From Gracilaria domingensis (lineage: Eukaryota; Rhodophyta; Florideophyceae; Gracilariales; Gracilariaceae): 64,000 nucleotides of DNA. Of the stretch, positions 1-11,467 are shown one piece after another. The stretch's first letter is position 1; every line of letters begins with the position of its first letter. A program made the translations under genes and the position numbers. Under the pieces are notes generated by a model. That model was given only the letters and a program-made list of their open reading frames with translations, was not told the DNA's origin and ran no database searches. The stretch is taken from NCBI GenBank assembly GCA_022539475.1, contig VCMS01000129.1, positions 101,351-165,350 on the forward strand, in the 5' to 3' direction.

Positions 1-1692
1 CACGCTGGAAGGTAGCGGGGGCGTTGGTTAAGCCGAAAGGCATCCGCTTGAAGCGGTAACTGCCCGAGTGGCAAACGAACGCGGTCTTATCGCGGTCTTG
101 CTCCCTCACGGGAACTTGCCAGTATCCCCAATTGGCGTCCAATGCCGTGAACACGGTAGCGTTGCCGAGCGAATCGATGCACTCGTCCATACGAGGGATG
201 GGGTACGTATCTCTGATCGTCACGGCATTAAGCCGGCGGTAGTCGACACAGAACCTCCAGGTTCCGTCGGCTTTGAGTGCCAGTACAACTGGGGATGCCC
301 ATGGCGACTGGGCGTTTTCAATCACGCCTGCGCGGAGCATCTTATCCACTTGGAACTGTTCTTCTTCCCGAGCCTTCGGTCCTGCCCTGTAAGAGGGTTG
401 CGCTATCGGACGCGTATTCGGCAGCAAATCGATACGGTGTTCCGTTGCATTTATCTCTCCAAGAGAGCCATCCCACATTGTGGTAAACTCCCGTAACATG
501 TCTCTCAGACGTTCAAAGTGCGACTCCGGTACATGACCGAGATCAAGTTCCTCGAGCGCCTTCAAGGGGTCAACCTTGTCGTAGCTCGTGGGCTTGCGCT
601 CTTCTGTCCCTGACACAGGGTTGGCTTCCGAGTCAGCCGGTAACTTCTCCGTTGCAACGGTAGTTGTACCCGCGAAAACAACCGCTTCCTCCCCCTCCTT
701 AGATGGGGTGTCGTCCTCTTCGGAAGTAACTAATCCGAGGACATCGGCAGCCGTCATCTTCTTTGGGAACATCGCGAGCGGGTGCGGTGTCACAGACCCA
801 ATGACTTGGTTCTTCACCAGATACTGGGGGGTACTGCCAAGGTTGGCAACAAGTATCCGAAACGGAGTATCCGGTGTGACTTGCACAACACCATTCGCGA
901 CAGCGAGTTGGTATTTCTCGTACAACGAGGGAAGAGGTTGAATAACCCGAAGACCGTGTTGGCGGGAATTAACTGACACCATTACTTGGGACTCCGGCGA
1001 GATTGCGATCGACGCAGCGACCCGAAGCTTGGTGGACTCACGTGGAGCTGGTTGAGATTCCTGCGCAGCAGGCAGAGGAACATGTTTCTTCGACGCACGC
1101 TTTAGCGGACGACGAACAATAGGGACGGACGAACCGTCCTCAAGATCCACACGCCTGCGGCGGGGTCTTATCGAATCGACAAACCTGTCGCAATAGTCAC
1201 AACCCAAGATGATTGGGGCAGCTAAGGACCGGCACACGATGAAGTCGACCTTCACCACATATGTTCCCAAACGCACGACTAAGCCGATTGTTCCCACCGT
1301 TGATACCGGGTTGTTGTTCGCATCTGCGACGTCCGGCAAGGTGCCGCTGCGCATACGAGCCCGCAATGGCGGTGTTAGGAGCGATTCAACGATGAAGTTC
1401 GGACCTGCACCTGTGTCTAATACAGTCAGGGAACGCACCATAAACTGGGGGTCAAGGCCAAGGTCAGCGTATACCTTATAGTTACGCTTGGCCATCACCA
1501 TGATTCTATCCGGGACCCGGTTATTCTTCACCCGTATCCACGGTCGACGCAAAACACCAAGGTGTCCCGAATCCGCGTCAGCGGCGTCTCTCCTCGAAAG
1601 GATTTTCACCGGGGAGCGAGGCGGTGACGCCTCGGACGTCAACAGCCTCGATCCTGAGGACGTCTCTCCCGAAAGGGAGACTCCCTCGTTTA
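1..1692 (-). CDS. pol: pol of element A (protease, connection region, start of RT), partial at the window edge
   Basis: Read leftward, the frame is open from the gag stop to base 1, more than 560 codons without a stop. It lies in the -1 frame relative to gag. Landmarks are the retropepsin motif VLDTGAGPN near 1440-1420, a region resembling the flap/ILGCD motif near 1170, a Glu-rich spacer, then RT: RPIAQPSYRAGPKAREEE near 415-365, WRFCVDYRRLN near 265-230 and FTALDANWGYWQVP near 165-120, ending in MPFGLTNAPATFQR at the edge. The catalytic YxDD box, RNase H and integrase lie outside. The product would process Gag and copy the RNA into DNA inside the virus-like particle. No start codon is needed because it is reached by frameshifting from gag. 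Confidence 0.85.
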
Positions 1693-3891
1693 GTTTCCCT
1701 GGGCTTCCGCCTGCGGCGGCTGATCAGGTTCCTCGGCAACGAGTGCATGGGCCCGTTGGCCGTGGGGTCCCGCATGAGCGGTGTTTTGATCGGCAACAAC
1801 CTGTGGAGCAGGGCGTACCGGCTGTGCGGGGACATTCCGTTGTGGCGGAGCTGTCGTGACGGCATGTGAAAAGTCCGTCTTGGCACGCAGATACGACGTC
1901 ATTGGGACGGATTGCTTCTCCTCAGGAGTGAGGGCCTCGTAGTTCACCGTAACTTTGGCCATATCTCTCATGGAGAGTAGACACTGGGACGAGATGTGAC
2001 CATGCGTGTAGCAGAGGTGACAGATTGCCAATCTATCACCCGTACGCGGGGCCGCATTTCGAGCATCGGTGAACCCTACCCGAGGTCGGGTGTCCTCCCA
2101 TCCTGGCCGTTGAAAACGGGTTGCTCCGTTCGAGTACGGAATTCGAGGTCCGTGAACACGGTTGGCATCTGCGTAAAGCAGGGTGCCGTCTTGGGCCGTG
2201 TCGAAAGAAGCGTCCGTTTTCGACGGTAGTTCGGTCGTTGTAATGGAACCCAACCCATCATGGGCAAGCTGTACGTTATCATACTCTCGTTGGGAGGCCT
2301 CATTCGCTATCAGCGACAAAGATGGGGATTTGTTCTCCATCATCAACGCCTTGGCGGACCTGATCCTAGTACTAGGGCCTCGTGCACGTAGTGCATCACC
2401 TTCCGCTCGAGCGTATTGGACCAACTCGATGTAGGTAACCTTCCGCTTATCCTCGCGGTAGCGGGCGACTAAGGTCTTGATAGCAGGATCCAGCCCATCC
2501 ACGAACATCGTGCAGCGTTCCCCGACGGGGTAGACATTCCCACTGCGGTGGAAAGCCTTGTTCAGGCGTACCGAGTAATCGGTTTCGGTCTCTCCCTGAC
2601 GCTGACGAGTGTCTCGCAAAGCGAGAATGGCATTCCCAATAGCATCATTGGTGGCGTATGACCTCAGCAGGTATAGAACTGCTTCGGGCCAGCAGGTAAC
2701 TGCCTCCTCGGAGGCCCGTGAAGAGCTCCGCATGGAGTTGTACTGGTCCTCGGCCACACCACGTAAGAACTACGGTAACGCGATGTACGCTTGGCCTTCA
2801 TTCATTCCGAGAATATCGGCTCCCGCTACGAACCGGGCAAGAAAATCAAGCACCAACACTGGGTCTTCTCCAGAAAAAGTCTGGTTACGAAGAGAGAGTT
2901 GCATGCGCTTGATGCAATCCTTGACTCTTCCCGTTCCACGGGGTGTACGATCCAGTGAGGAATCTTCCAAACGGTAGTACCGGTAAGACAATAACTTCCG
3001 ATACATCGGGTTTGTCGGCTTCAGCTCCTTAAGGCCGGAGTGTTTCCGTCCTTTCGAACGAGCTCGAACGGCACCATGGGAGGCCGACGACCGCTTTGAG
3101 CGTAAATAGCGCCCAGCGCGACGATCGTCCTCGGACGAGTCCGACGAGTCGGAACCTTCCGAGCCATTCGGGTTGTCAGTCGACGTACTCGACGAGTCCG
3201 AGTCCTGGTCTTCTTCCTTGAACTTTCGCCTGCGGCGAGACCTATCCCGACCAGTGTGCTTGTCGCGGTGCGACACGGCGACCGGCTCCGCCGGAGTGTT
3301 GAATCCTGCCATAGCAGCTTTTTCCAACGTCTCCAGACGCTCTCGAATCCGATCGAATCGGGTCTCAACTCCTTCCACGAAGGCAGCGGGTCCTCCAAGA
3401 CATTCCAACACAGTGTTGACGTCGGACCGTAGGATACGGAGATCCTCTGCGACATCCTTCACAGGAGCAGCCCTCACTTCATCGCGAAGGGACCTAAACT
3501 CTCCCATGAGGGAATCATGAGCTCCCAAAAGGGAATTGTGAGCAGCCCGCAAGATGCGAACCTGCTCTTCCAGGGTTATTCCCTGGGTGTTGTTGACCTT
3601 CTCCCGACGGGGTTGTTGCACCGCGGCAGCGGACGTAGCCTGAATAGCAGGAGCTGTGCCAGAAACGACCGGAGCTTCCGGAGTAGCACCACCCGTAGGA
3701 GGAATCAACGGGGAAAACGGAAGTGTCCGGCGTGCCGGTTGGGTGGACAGCCTCGAGGACGGCCTGACGCCAAGGGTCGATCCAGGGCGCACCGGGATCC
3801 TCGAAGGAGGTCGACTATCGGCGGGAGCACCACCGTTGTGGGAACGACTGCGAGTGATCGCAGGCTCCGCATCCGAGGGCTTCCGAGACAT
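1690..3891 (-). pseudogene. gag: gag of element A, one in-frame TAG
   Basis: This is a Gag polyprotein of about 730 codons that aligns along its whole length with the 671-aa gag of element B. An Arg/Ser/Pro-rich N-terminus is followed by a coiled-coil-like segment, an acidic Ser/Asp stretch, the capsid-like region (shared words LKELKPTNPMYRKLLSYRYY and CWPEA) and a C-terminal CCHC zinc knuckle, CHLCYTHGHISSQC. The frame is broken only once, by TAG at about 2770-2772, where B has a tyrosine codon (ALPY). The protein would coat and package the element RNA. The start at 3891 is the first Met after the primer-binding site, about 100 bases downstream of it. The last codons before the stop form a GGGAAAC slippery heptamer. 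Confidence 0.85.
1693..1699 (-). other. candidate -1 ribosomal frameshift site at the gag stop of element A
   Basis: The minus strand reads G GGA AAC TAA in the gag frame. This is a textbook X XXY YYZ heptamer placed directly before the gag terminator. The -1 frame is open from this point through the protease to the window edge, so one slip would make Gag-Pol. The stop itself abolishes Gag extension. Downstream stimulatory structure was not evaluated. Confidence 0.6.
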
Positions 3892-3992
3892 CGATATCCA
3901 GCGAACCGTTACACGGGAACTTCCAAGGGGAAACGAACCTCAAAGAGGGAATACACACGAGTGTCAAACCCTTCAATCTCCTAATCGTTCTA

Positions 3993-4005
3993 AGTCGGGA
4001 GACCA
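3993..4005 (-). other. primer-binding site of element A
   Basis: The minus strand reads TGGTCTCCCGACT three bases after the putative LTR end (ACTACA). It begins with TGG, the complement of a tRNA CCA end. The same motif follows the LTR end in elements B and C, which supports the assignment. Confidence 0.7.
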
Positions 4006-4008
4006 CTT

Positions 4009-4662
4009 TGTAGTGCAACCCGTGAGCGGGAAAAGACATCACGAAGACGTTCGGGATCTTCCTCTACGGAGGGTAGCGAAGCGAACAGAGCCTCTCTGGA
4101 ATGGCACAACGAGCCGGGTGTAAGACCGGGGCCAAACCGTCACGACGGGGCGATGAGAGTTGAAATAGAAAGGTGGAGCGGAGAAGGGAGTACCACGACA
4201 CGTGGGTGTGCAATACCTCGGAAGAGGGTTGGAGGAAAGAAAGGGAAAAGGAAAAGGGGAGCGAGAGCACCACGGGGTGGGGCCTCGCGAAAAGGTGACG
4301 TAGGATAACGGCGTACTGCCGGGGCTTTCCCTATACAGGGGCGAACGCGACAAACAGCGGTAAAACACTCCCACAGTTGGGTTCCTTTAGAGGACGCAGG
4401 GTGGATAAACGAACCGTGTCAACGGGGAGTCTCTCCGATTAGGAGTCGAGCACCGCCGAAGGCGTGAACGATTAGAGCCAAGACCCGTCAGTAGGGTCAC
4501 CCTGGTTGGGGAACTTTACTGGGTGCGACGGCGGCGACGCCGGCGCGCTAAATACTGTTCGCGCTAAAATTAATGAATAATATTAACTAAACATTCCACA
4601 AATTGTGGCAATTCTCCACGTGTAGTGGCCAACCTCCCATGACTCACACACCGTGTCCCACA
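4009..4662 (-). repeat. 5' LTR of element A (outer edge uncertain)
   Basis: This non-coding stretch sits directly outside the primer-binding site and ends in CA on the minus strand. Two blocks recur in the 3' LTR of element D in the same orientation: GCCGGGTGTAAGACCGG (4113 here, 55178 in D) and GAACCGTGTCAACGGGG (4411 here, 55292 in D). Both LTRs serve minus-strand elements, so the blocks are probably conserved U3/R signals. The outer boundary at about 4662 is a guess from a TGTGGG...ACA reading. Confidence 0.6.
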
Positions 4663-5172
4663 TGTCCGAACCATCTCAATGGCAACCACTAGTAACTACT
4701 AGTCATATACTGGTGTGTACCAGGCAAACCCGTAAACGGGAAATATGACTAAGCCCTGTCAGAATACTCATAGATGAGCGTTGCACTACACTCGTGGAGT
4801 GCACACATATTTGTTACCGACCGGTACTTTCTATCCGCCCCAGTACCTGGGTTTGTTTCTGTTCTTTCTTTTGTTTTTACCATTGGTTTGGTTCATTACC
4901 GCCTATTTCTATTTGGTTGTTCCACCTTTGGATGTCTACATTTGGCTACAGATACCGTCATTGGTCAGCTACTATCTACATTACTGTGTCCGCCTTTTCT
5001 GGCCTTTTCCCCGTTCGGGCGTTCTTTCTCAACCCTGTGGTATAGCCTGAAGTCCTCGTGGATTTACACCCACACCGGAGGATACGGGGTGCGCTGTCGC
5101 TGTGCGAACCTCTCTTGAGAGCGGGGATTCGAACTGCCTCGGTGGCTTTTCCCTTTCTGGGATTGCTGTACA
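4663..5172 (+). repeat. 5' LTR of element B (left edge uncertain)
   Basis: This pyrimidine-rich non-coding sequence ends in TGTACA, then a three-base spacer, then the primer-binding site. Its last 40 bases (CTTTTCCC followed by GGGATTGC and TGTACA) resemble the equivalent end of A's LTR read on the other strand. The left boundary is inferred only from where A's LTR seems to begin. Confidence 0.55.
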
Positions 5173-5175
5173 AAT

Positions 5176-5188
5176 TGGTCTCCCGACC
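5176..5188 (+). other. primer-binding site of element B
   Basis: TGGTCTCCCGACC lies three bases after the LTR terminal CA. It is identical, except for the last base, to the site in element A and identical to the site in element C. Confidence 0.72.
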
Positions 5189-5354
5189 TAGAAGCTTAAG
5201 AACGGGTTAACGACAGTTGGTGTAAATTGTTGTTGATCGTTTTCGATTGGTTTCTTGTTGTCCAGTTTGGATATCTTTGTTGCTTTGGTTGCCATTGTTT
5301 GGCCTCGATTTGTTGCTTTTACTGAAGTAATCAGTCGGACCACGTCTGGTTGAT

Positions 5355-7370
5355 ATGGCTGGCCCTTCAGAGGGATCTCATGAAGGTTCGAACCGCTCCG
5401 CCGCCCGCGCGTCGAAGCAGGTGTCGCGGAATCCTACGCAGGAAAAGTCGACATCGGCCCAAGTGAAACAGACCCCGGATGTCCGGGCTACCCAGGCTGG
5501 TGGGTTGGCTGTGATATCTACCCAATTGGGTTCTCTCGTACATGAGGTTGAAGAGTTTAAGACCCACGTGCAGGTTCTCCGTATATCGAATACCGATCAT
5601 CTGCAGGATATTCAAGATCTCCGGGCTCGTGTCGAGGAAGCCCAAGTTAGGGATGTTGGTGCAGAAATACGCACCATGCGTAAGGATATTAATTCCATGT
5701 TGGAAGGTTTCGGTGCCCCGGCCATATTCGTATCGAATATCGAAACTCGTTTCGAGACTCTCCAGAGTATGATGGAGCGAGCCCAGAGTCGCATCGATAC
5801 GCTCGAGGCTATTTTCCGGGCAGATGAAGAGTTCATCGCTGCCCAAGCAAGGGAAGATGCCCGCCCTCGGGTTTCAATCCGTCATTCTTCAAAGAAGTTC
5901 CGAAAGGACCGACCGACTACGTATGAAGACCGTTTGGTTCGTTCTGACTCCGACTCGGACAGTTCTACTACTTCGTCATCTGACTCCTCCAATGATGGAT
6001 ATCGTGACCACCGCGAACGACCGACACGGTCCAAGGTTACCTATGCTGCGCACGGCACCATCATGACCCGCGAGAAGGGTAGGAAGCACATTGGACTCAA
6101 GGAGTTGAAGCCCTCTAACATCCTGTTTCGGAAACTGTTATCGTATCGATATTATCGCTTAGACGATTCATCACTTGATCGTACTCCCGGTGGGACAGGT
6201 CGTGTGAAGGACTGTATCAAGAGGATGGACCTCACGCTGAAGGATCACGCTTTCAGTGGTGAACACCCAATTTTGGTACTGGACTTTCTCGCCCGTTTCG
6301 TATCGGAAGCCGACATACTCATGATGAGTGAAGCCCAGGCTTTCGTGGCACTACCGTATTTCCTTAAAGGAATGGCAGAAGATCAGTTTCGCTCCGTCAT
6401 GGGAGTTTCCCGTGCCTCGGAGGGAGGTGTAACTTGTTGGCCGGAAGCTGTTCCATACCTTCTGAGGTCATACGCCACTGGTACTGCGATCCAGTCTGCC
6501 ATCTTGGCTTTACGAGATAAAAAACAGAAATCCGGAGAAACGGAAACGATTTATTCGACTCGCCTCAATAAGGCTTTCCATCGTTGTGGAAATATGTATT
6601 CTCACCATGAGCGATGCGCTTTGTTTTGCGATGGTTTAGATCCTGCCATCAGGACACTTGTGTCCCGGTATCGGGAATCCGACAGGAAGGCCACTTACCT
6701 GGAACTGGTTCAGTTCGCCCAGGCAGAGGGAGATGCTTTGCATGCTCGCCAACACCCGAAACATCGGTCTTCTAGGATACTCCATGCGGAGAACTCACCA
6801 TCAATCTCGTTAGTCCACCGTTCCACGGAAAATCCAGGTGTGGATAATGTTCATTTGGCTCAAAGCCAGGGCAGACAGTCCTTGCTTAGTACGGAGTTTC
6901 CGCCAATCTCAATTTCCTCTGAGGAAGACCCGGCTCTGTACGCGGGAACACAGGTTGTACCACCGAAGGTCCCATATGCCAACAACACCACACGTTCCAG
7001 TAGACCCGGTTGGCGGGATAACACTACTCTGCAACATCGGATGGATAACCCTACGGATACCCGTCCACCCTTCGATAGGTCAATGCTTATCTGCCATGTT
7101 TGCTACCATCGTAGTCATGTTTCGACTCACTGTCAGTTAAATATGAAAGATATGTCGAAGATTATCGAAGCTTATGAGTCCCTTAGGGAAGAAGAACGTG
7201 CGCGCGTTCCGAATTTGTCCTACCAACAGGTCCGTTCGCTGTTCTTGCCAAACACCGTTGTATCGGTCTCCAACCCGGCGCCGGTACCTCTAGGACCTCA
7301 AACCTCTGAGGTCGTTCAGTCCTCAGACGGAGGTAAAACCGCTTCGTTGAATTCGCCTTCGAAAAACTGA
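5355..7370 (+). CDS. gag: Gag polyprotein of element B (671 aa)
   Basis: This is an intact Gag that would assemble the cytoplasmic virus-like particle and package the element RNA. The N-terminal ~60 residues are Ser/Arg-rich. Residues ~75-155 look like a coiled coil, followed by a Ser/Asp-rich acidic stretch (residues ~195-215). The capsid-like core runs from ~240 to 470 (LKELKPSNILFRKLLSYRYY, then CWPEAVPYLLRSYA). A CCHC zinc knuckle, CHVCYHRSHVSTHC, lies near residue 580. The start is the first ATG after the primer-binding site and matches the start of gag in element A. Pol follows in the -1 frame; the bases before the stop (G AAA AAC TGA) are a weaker slippery sequence than in A. Confidence 0.9.
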   Translation: MAGPSEGSHEGSNRSAARASKQVSRNPTQEKSTSAQVKQTPDVRATQAGGLAVISTQLGSLVHEVEEFKTHVQVLRISNTDHLQDIQDLRARVEEAQVRDVGAEIRTMRKDINSMLEGFGAPAIFVSNIETRFETLQSMMERAQSRIDTLEAIFRADEEFIAAQAREDARPRVSIRHSSKKFRKDRPTTYEDRLVRSDSDSDSSTTSSSDSSNDGYRDHRERPTRSKVTYAAHGTIMTREKGRKHIGLKELKPSNILFRKLLSYRYYRLDDSSLDRTPGGTGRVKDCIKRMDLTLKDHAFSGEHPILVLDFLARFVSEADILMMSEAQAFVALPYFLKGMAEDQFRSVMGVSRASEGGVTCWPEAVPYLLRSYATGTAIQSAILALRDKKQKSGETETIYSTRLNKAFHRCGNMYSHHERCALFCDGLDPAIRTLVSRYRESDRKATYLELVQFAQAEGDALHARQHPKHRSSRILHAENSPSISLVHRSTENPGVDNVHLAQSQGRQSLLSTEFPPISISSEEDPALYAGTQVVPPKVPYANNTTRSSRPGWRDNTTLQHRMDNPTDTRPPFDRSMLICHVCYHRSHVSTHCQLNMKDMSKIIEAYESLREEERARVPNLSYQQVRSLFLPNTVVSVSNPAPVPLGPQTSEVVQSSDGGKTASLNSPSKN

Positions 7371-10300
7371 TTTTGGGAGTCTCCCCGAACGGAAGGGCGC
7401 CCACAGAGTCGAGGAGTGTGGCGCCCGAGGCGTCATCGCCTCGCTCCCCAGTCAAGATCCTTAATAAAAAATCGGCTGAATCCGACGTGAACTCGAGACA
7501 CTTTGGTGTTCTGCGTCGACCGTGGGTGCGGTATAGAAATCGCCGTATCCCGGATCGGGTTATGGTCATGGCCAAACGTAACTACAAGGTTTACGCTGAC
7601 CTTGGCTTGTCTAACCAGTTTATGTTTCGACAGTTATCTGTTCTAGATACAGGAGCTGGTCCTAACCTTTTGGTTAAATCGTTGTTGCCTGCCTCGTTAC
7701 GGCCGTTGATTCGTCAAGGTCCATCGCTGAATATCGCCGATGCAAACAACAATCCGTTACGGACAGAAGGCTTCATTGACCTGATGGTTCGGCTCGGTTA
7801 ATGTACAGTCCAATTGGAATTTCTCGTATTCGAATCACTAGCTGCTCCCGTTATTCTGGGCTGCGGCTTTTGCGACAGGTTCGTCGAAGCAATTCGCCCG
7901 CGTTCCCAATGTGTGGAAATGGAAGATGGTTCAACCATACCGATTGTTCGGAAGCCGCTTCGGCAAGCTTTCAAGCGTCAAGTTCCTCTCCCTGCCGCAC
8001 AGGATAATCCAAACATGGATAGAAGTTCTACTCGTTTACGGTGCGCCCGTTAAATTTCGATTGCGGCGTAATCCCAGACCTGGGTCACTGTGAGCTCGGA
8101 CCAACATGGTTTACCTGTCGTGCAACCGATACAATCATTGTATGATTCTCGTCGTCTTGCTCTCGCTAATGGAGTTGTTCATATTGAACCTCAGAAGCCC
8201 TTTAAGCTTTTGATAGCCAATTTGGGGCCTCAACCTCAATGGTTAACTAAACACCAGGTTATTGGTTCAGTAATGCCGCATCCGGCCGCTGTAATACCTA
8301 CAAAGGTTACTCTCGCGGACGTACTCGGCGTACAACACCCTGAGAAGGGGGAGGAGGAGATAATTGCACCCGTTTCGGATTTCGGTACGCCGAACGCACC
8401 ATTAGAGCCTGAGGCAAAGGCTAGTCCCCCTGGACAAGAACAGAAGGATCCTGTTAAGGAATTGGAAGAATTGAATCTTGAACATGTACCAAACACTCAT
8501 CCTGAGAAATTACGTGATATATTGAGGGAGTTTGCCCCGATGTGGGATGGTTCCCTAGGAAAGATCTCAATTAACGCGCACAGAATTGATCTCCTTCCGA
8601 ACACTCGGCCGATAGCGCAACACCCTTATAGGGCTGGCCCTAAGGCTAGGGAAGAAGACGAAGCTCAAGTTGAGAAGATGCTTAAGGCTGGAGTCATCGA
8701 ACCAGCCCAATCCCTGTGGGCATCACCGGTAGTACCAGCTCCTAAGATGGACGGATCGTGGCGATTCTGTATTGATTACCGTCGCCTCAATTCGGTTACA
8801 GTTAAGGACGTCTACCCGATTCCACGAATGGACGAATACATTGCCTCACTCGGGAGTGCTCAGGTTTTCACGGCCCTCGACGCGAATTGGGGATATTGGC
8901 AAGTTCCTATCCGCAAGGAAGACCGTGAAAAACCGGTTTCGTGTGCCATCAAGGCTTTTATTGTTTCAAACGAATGCCCTTTGGGCTCACAAATGCGCCC
9001 GCTACGTTCCAAAAAGCATTGGATATTCTACAGGCTCCATACAAGTGGAAGACCTGTTTGGTATATCTTGATGACATCATCATCTTTTCCAACAGCATGG
9101 ACGATCATTTGTCTCATGTTCGAGAAATCATGCGTGTTCTCCGCGATTCCGGAATAACTCTGAAGTTAAAGAAGTGCGAGTTTTTCACCGATTCGGTTCA
9201 GTATCTTGGACATACGAACCGTCCCGGAAAGCTTTCGATTGACGAAGTTCGTGTGAACTCCTTGAAGGAAGCCAAGCACCCGACGAACCAGACGGAACTC
9301 CGTTCTTTTCTTGGACTTTGTAACGTGTATCGTAGATTCGTTCCGAATTTTGCCAAAATCTCGGCTCCTCTTAACGAGCTTTTGAAGAAGGGCAGGCCAG
9401 TTGAGCTGGAACCCTTCAGGGAAGCGGAAGCTTCCGCATTTCAGTCCCTTGTGGACGCTGTAACGTTACCACCAGTTTTGGCTTTACCAACTCCTGGTTT
9501 ACCATATTCGGTTGACACAGACGCTAGTGCCTACCAAGTTGGTTGCGCTTTGTTTCAAACCTTGGAAGACGGAACTCGTAGACCGATTGGCTATTGGTCA
9601 AGGACACTGAATGTTTATGAGAAGAACTGCTCAGTATCTGAGAGAGAATGTTTAGCCGTCGTCTGGGCATTGAACATACGGCGACCCTACTTAATGGGTA
9701 CTCACTTCGTGGTGCATACCGACCATTCGGCCCTCCGCTGGCTCTTCGGAATATCGGAACCCTCTGGCAGGTTAATGCGCTGGCGTCTCCATTTAGCGGA
9801 ATTCGATTTCGAATTTCATTATAAGAAAGGTTCTCTGAACTGCCAAGCAGATGCCCTTTCTCGTCTAGAGACTAACGCTTATACATCCGCCACGGAAGAC
9901 TTGGAGATACCGTGTTTTATGGTTATGACCAAGGATGGTTTGATCGAGACGATAGATGATGACGTGTGTGACGATTTATTCGTTACCGAATCCACGGAAC
10001 CCCCGTCGGGTTCCTTTGTGCCTATTACTCCTGAGGAGATGATAAGAGAGCAGTTGTCCGATCCATTCTGTACGCAGATACGCTCTCGCCTCAAAGGAGG
10101 TTTTCAGATCCCGTTTGCTATGAATGACCAAGGTTATTTGGTTCGTTTCGTTAATAAGGAACGTCCACAGATTGTGATACCTCATACTCTACAGCAGAGA
10201 GTTTTACATCTGTCACATTATGTGAAACTGGGTGCTCATCCTGTTGGAAGGAAGTTGTACTTGACTCTACGCAGAGATTTCTATTGGCCCGCAATGGCGG

Positions 10301-11013
10301 TAGACTGCTACGCAGTTCGCCGTGGTTGTACGGAATGCTCAAAGAACAATGTCCGTCTCCGGAAATATTCGAAGAAGCTCAGGCTTTTTCCCGCAAGGGC
10401 TCCACTGGAGTTCGTGGCGATTGATATTCTTGGACCGCTACTCCGTACCGCTCGTGGTCATCGTTTTCTTTTGGTTATTACCGACAGGTTTTCCAAATTG
10501 GTTCGTACAGTTCCTTTAAGGACAATCACTGCAACGACGATAGCGTAAGCGTTCGTCCAGCATTGGGTTTTTGCTTACGGCCCACCTGATCAGTTTCTAT
10601 GCGACAATGGAGGACAATTCGCTTCGAAATTCTTCCAAGAGGTCTGTCGTATCCTTGATGTCAGAAATCTGTTTACCACTACTTATCATCCCCAAGGGAA
10701 CGGTCAAGTTGAACGGTTCAACCGTACCATGCTTAACGCATTAAGATCCTATGTATCGGATCACCCTAAGAATTGGGACTTATTCACAGACGCTATTACG
10801 TATGCTTACAACACACAGGTCCATCATGTTACCGGTTTACCCCCATTTGAGCTCGTACTATCGGAGATATCGCCTCGGGTCGCTATCGAGTCTCAACCCA
10901 AGTTGGGAACCTTCCCTTCACACCGGTTATATCGGGATACCTGGAAGGTTTGGTTAGGAAAGATGGTTCCGCTCGCTCGGAAAGCTATGTCTAAAGCACA
11001 AGCTGCCTACAAG

Positions 11014-11467
11014 CCCAGTGAGGCAAGTTGATGTGCGTTGGATGTCCCAAAGATTCGAAAAAGGGACATCCAATGTTCATCTTGTGTGCATCATTGGCGC
11101 ATCCAGGATGTTCTAATGATATTCATCCGATGACCTTATGATGTACGTAAATGATGCACTTAGCTACTCCAAAAGATGTACTCTTTTTGTACGAAGGGTA
11201 AACCAATGATGCACGAAGATATGCGCGTATGATGTCCCAAAATCTTCTGGACATCCGTTGTACATCACGACATCCATGGGACATCTCTTCGTTCATCATA
11301 TATATGTCATCTGCACATTACAAGGATATCTTTTGGAGAGCTCAGGAACATCATTTTGGCGCATCCACGGGGCATCTATGGGACGTCATACGCACATCTT
11401 CCTTTCTCAGGATACGGAAAGCGGACATCTTGGGGACATCATTCGGTTATCACGTCACCTCTCTGGG
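11014..11467 (+). mobile_element. CACTA-like MITE, copy 1 (454 bp), inside the integrase of element B
   Basis: The integrase reading AAYK stops at 11013 and resumes at about 11471 (NFDKRIRTP), so the intervening DNA is an insertion. It begins CCCAGTGAGG and ends CCTCTCTGGG, a short imperfect terminal inverted repeat. The flanks are AAG and AGG, a three-base duplication with one mismatch. The interior is full of GGATGTCC/GGACATC words in both orientations, like the subterminal repeats of CACTA elements. Copy 2 has exactly the same length. It has no coding capacity. Confidence 0.8.

Larger units (their letters stand above)
1..4662 (-). mobile_element. Ty3/gypsy LTR retrotransposon A, 5' part (LTR, PBS, gag, start of pol)
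   Basis: Reading leftward on the minus strand, the order is LTR, primer-binding site, gag, protease, connection region and the start of reverse transcriptase, where the window ends. The proteins are clearly collinear with elements B and D, so the three are copies or close relatives of one chromodomain gypsy family. A is the best-preserved copy here: gag has a single nonsense codon and pol is open all the way to position 1. The right end of the LTR is placed at about 4662 only because a CCCACA/TGTCC junction with the head-to-head element B lies there, so that edge is inferred. Confidence 0.88.

Noticed and set aside
1488-1886. Short frames overlapping the gag/pol junction of element A
   Set aside because: They are shadows of gag and pol of element A.
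5105-5140. Possible tRNA T-arm (GGATTCGAACTGCC)
   Set aside because: Neither strand gives a paired T-stem or a cloverleaf around it.
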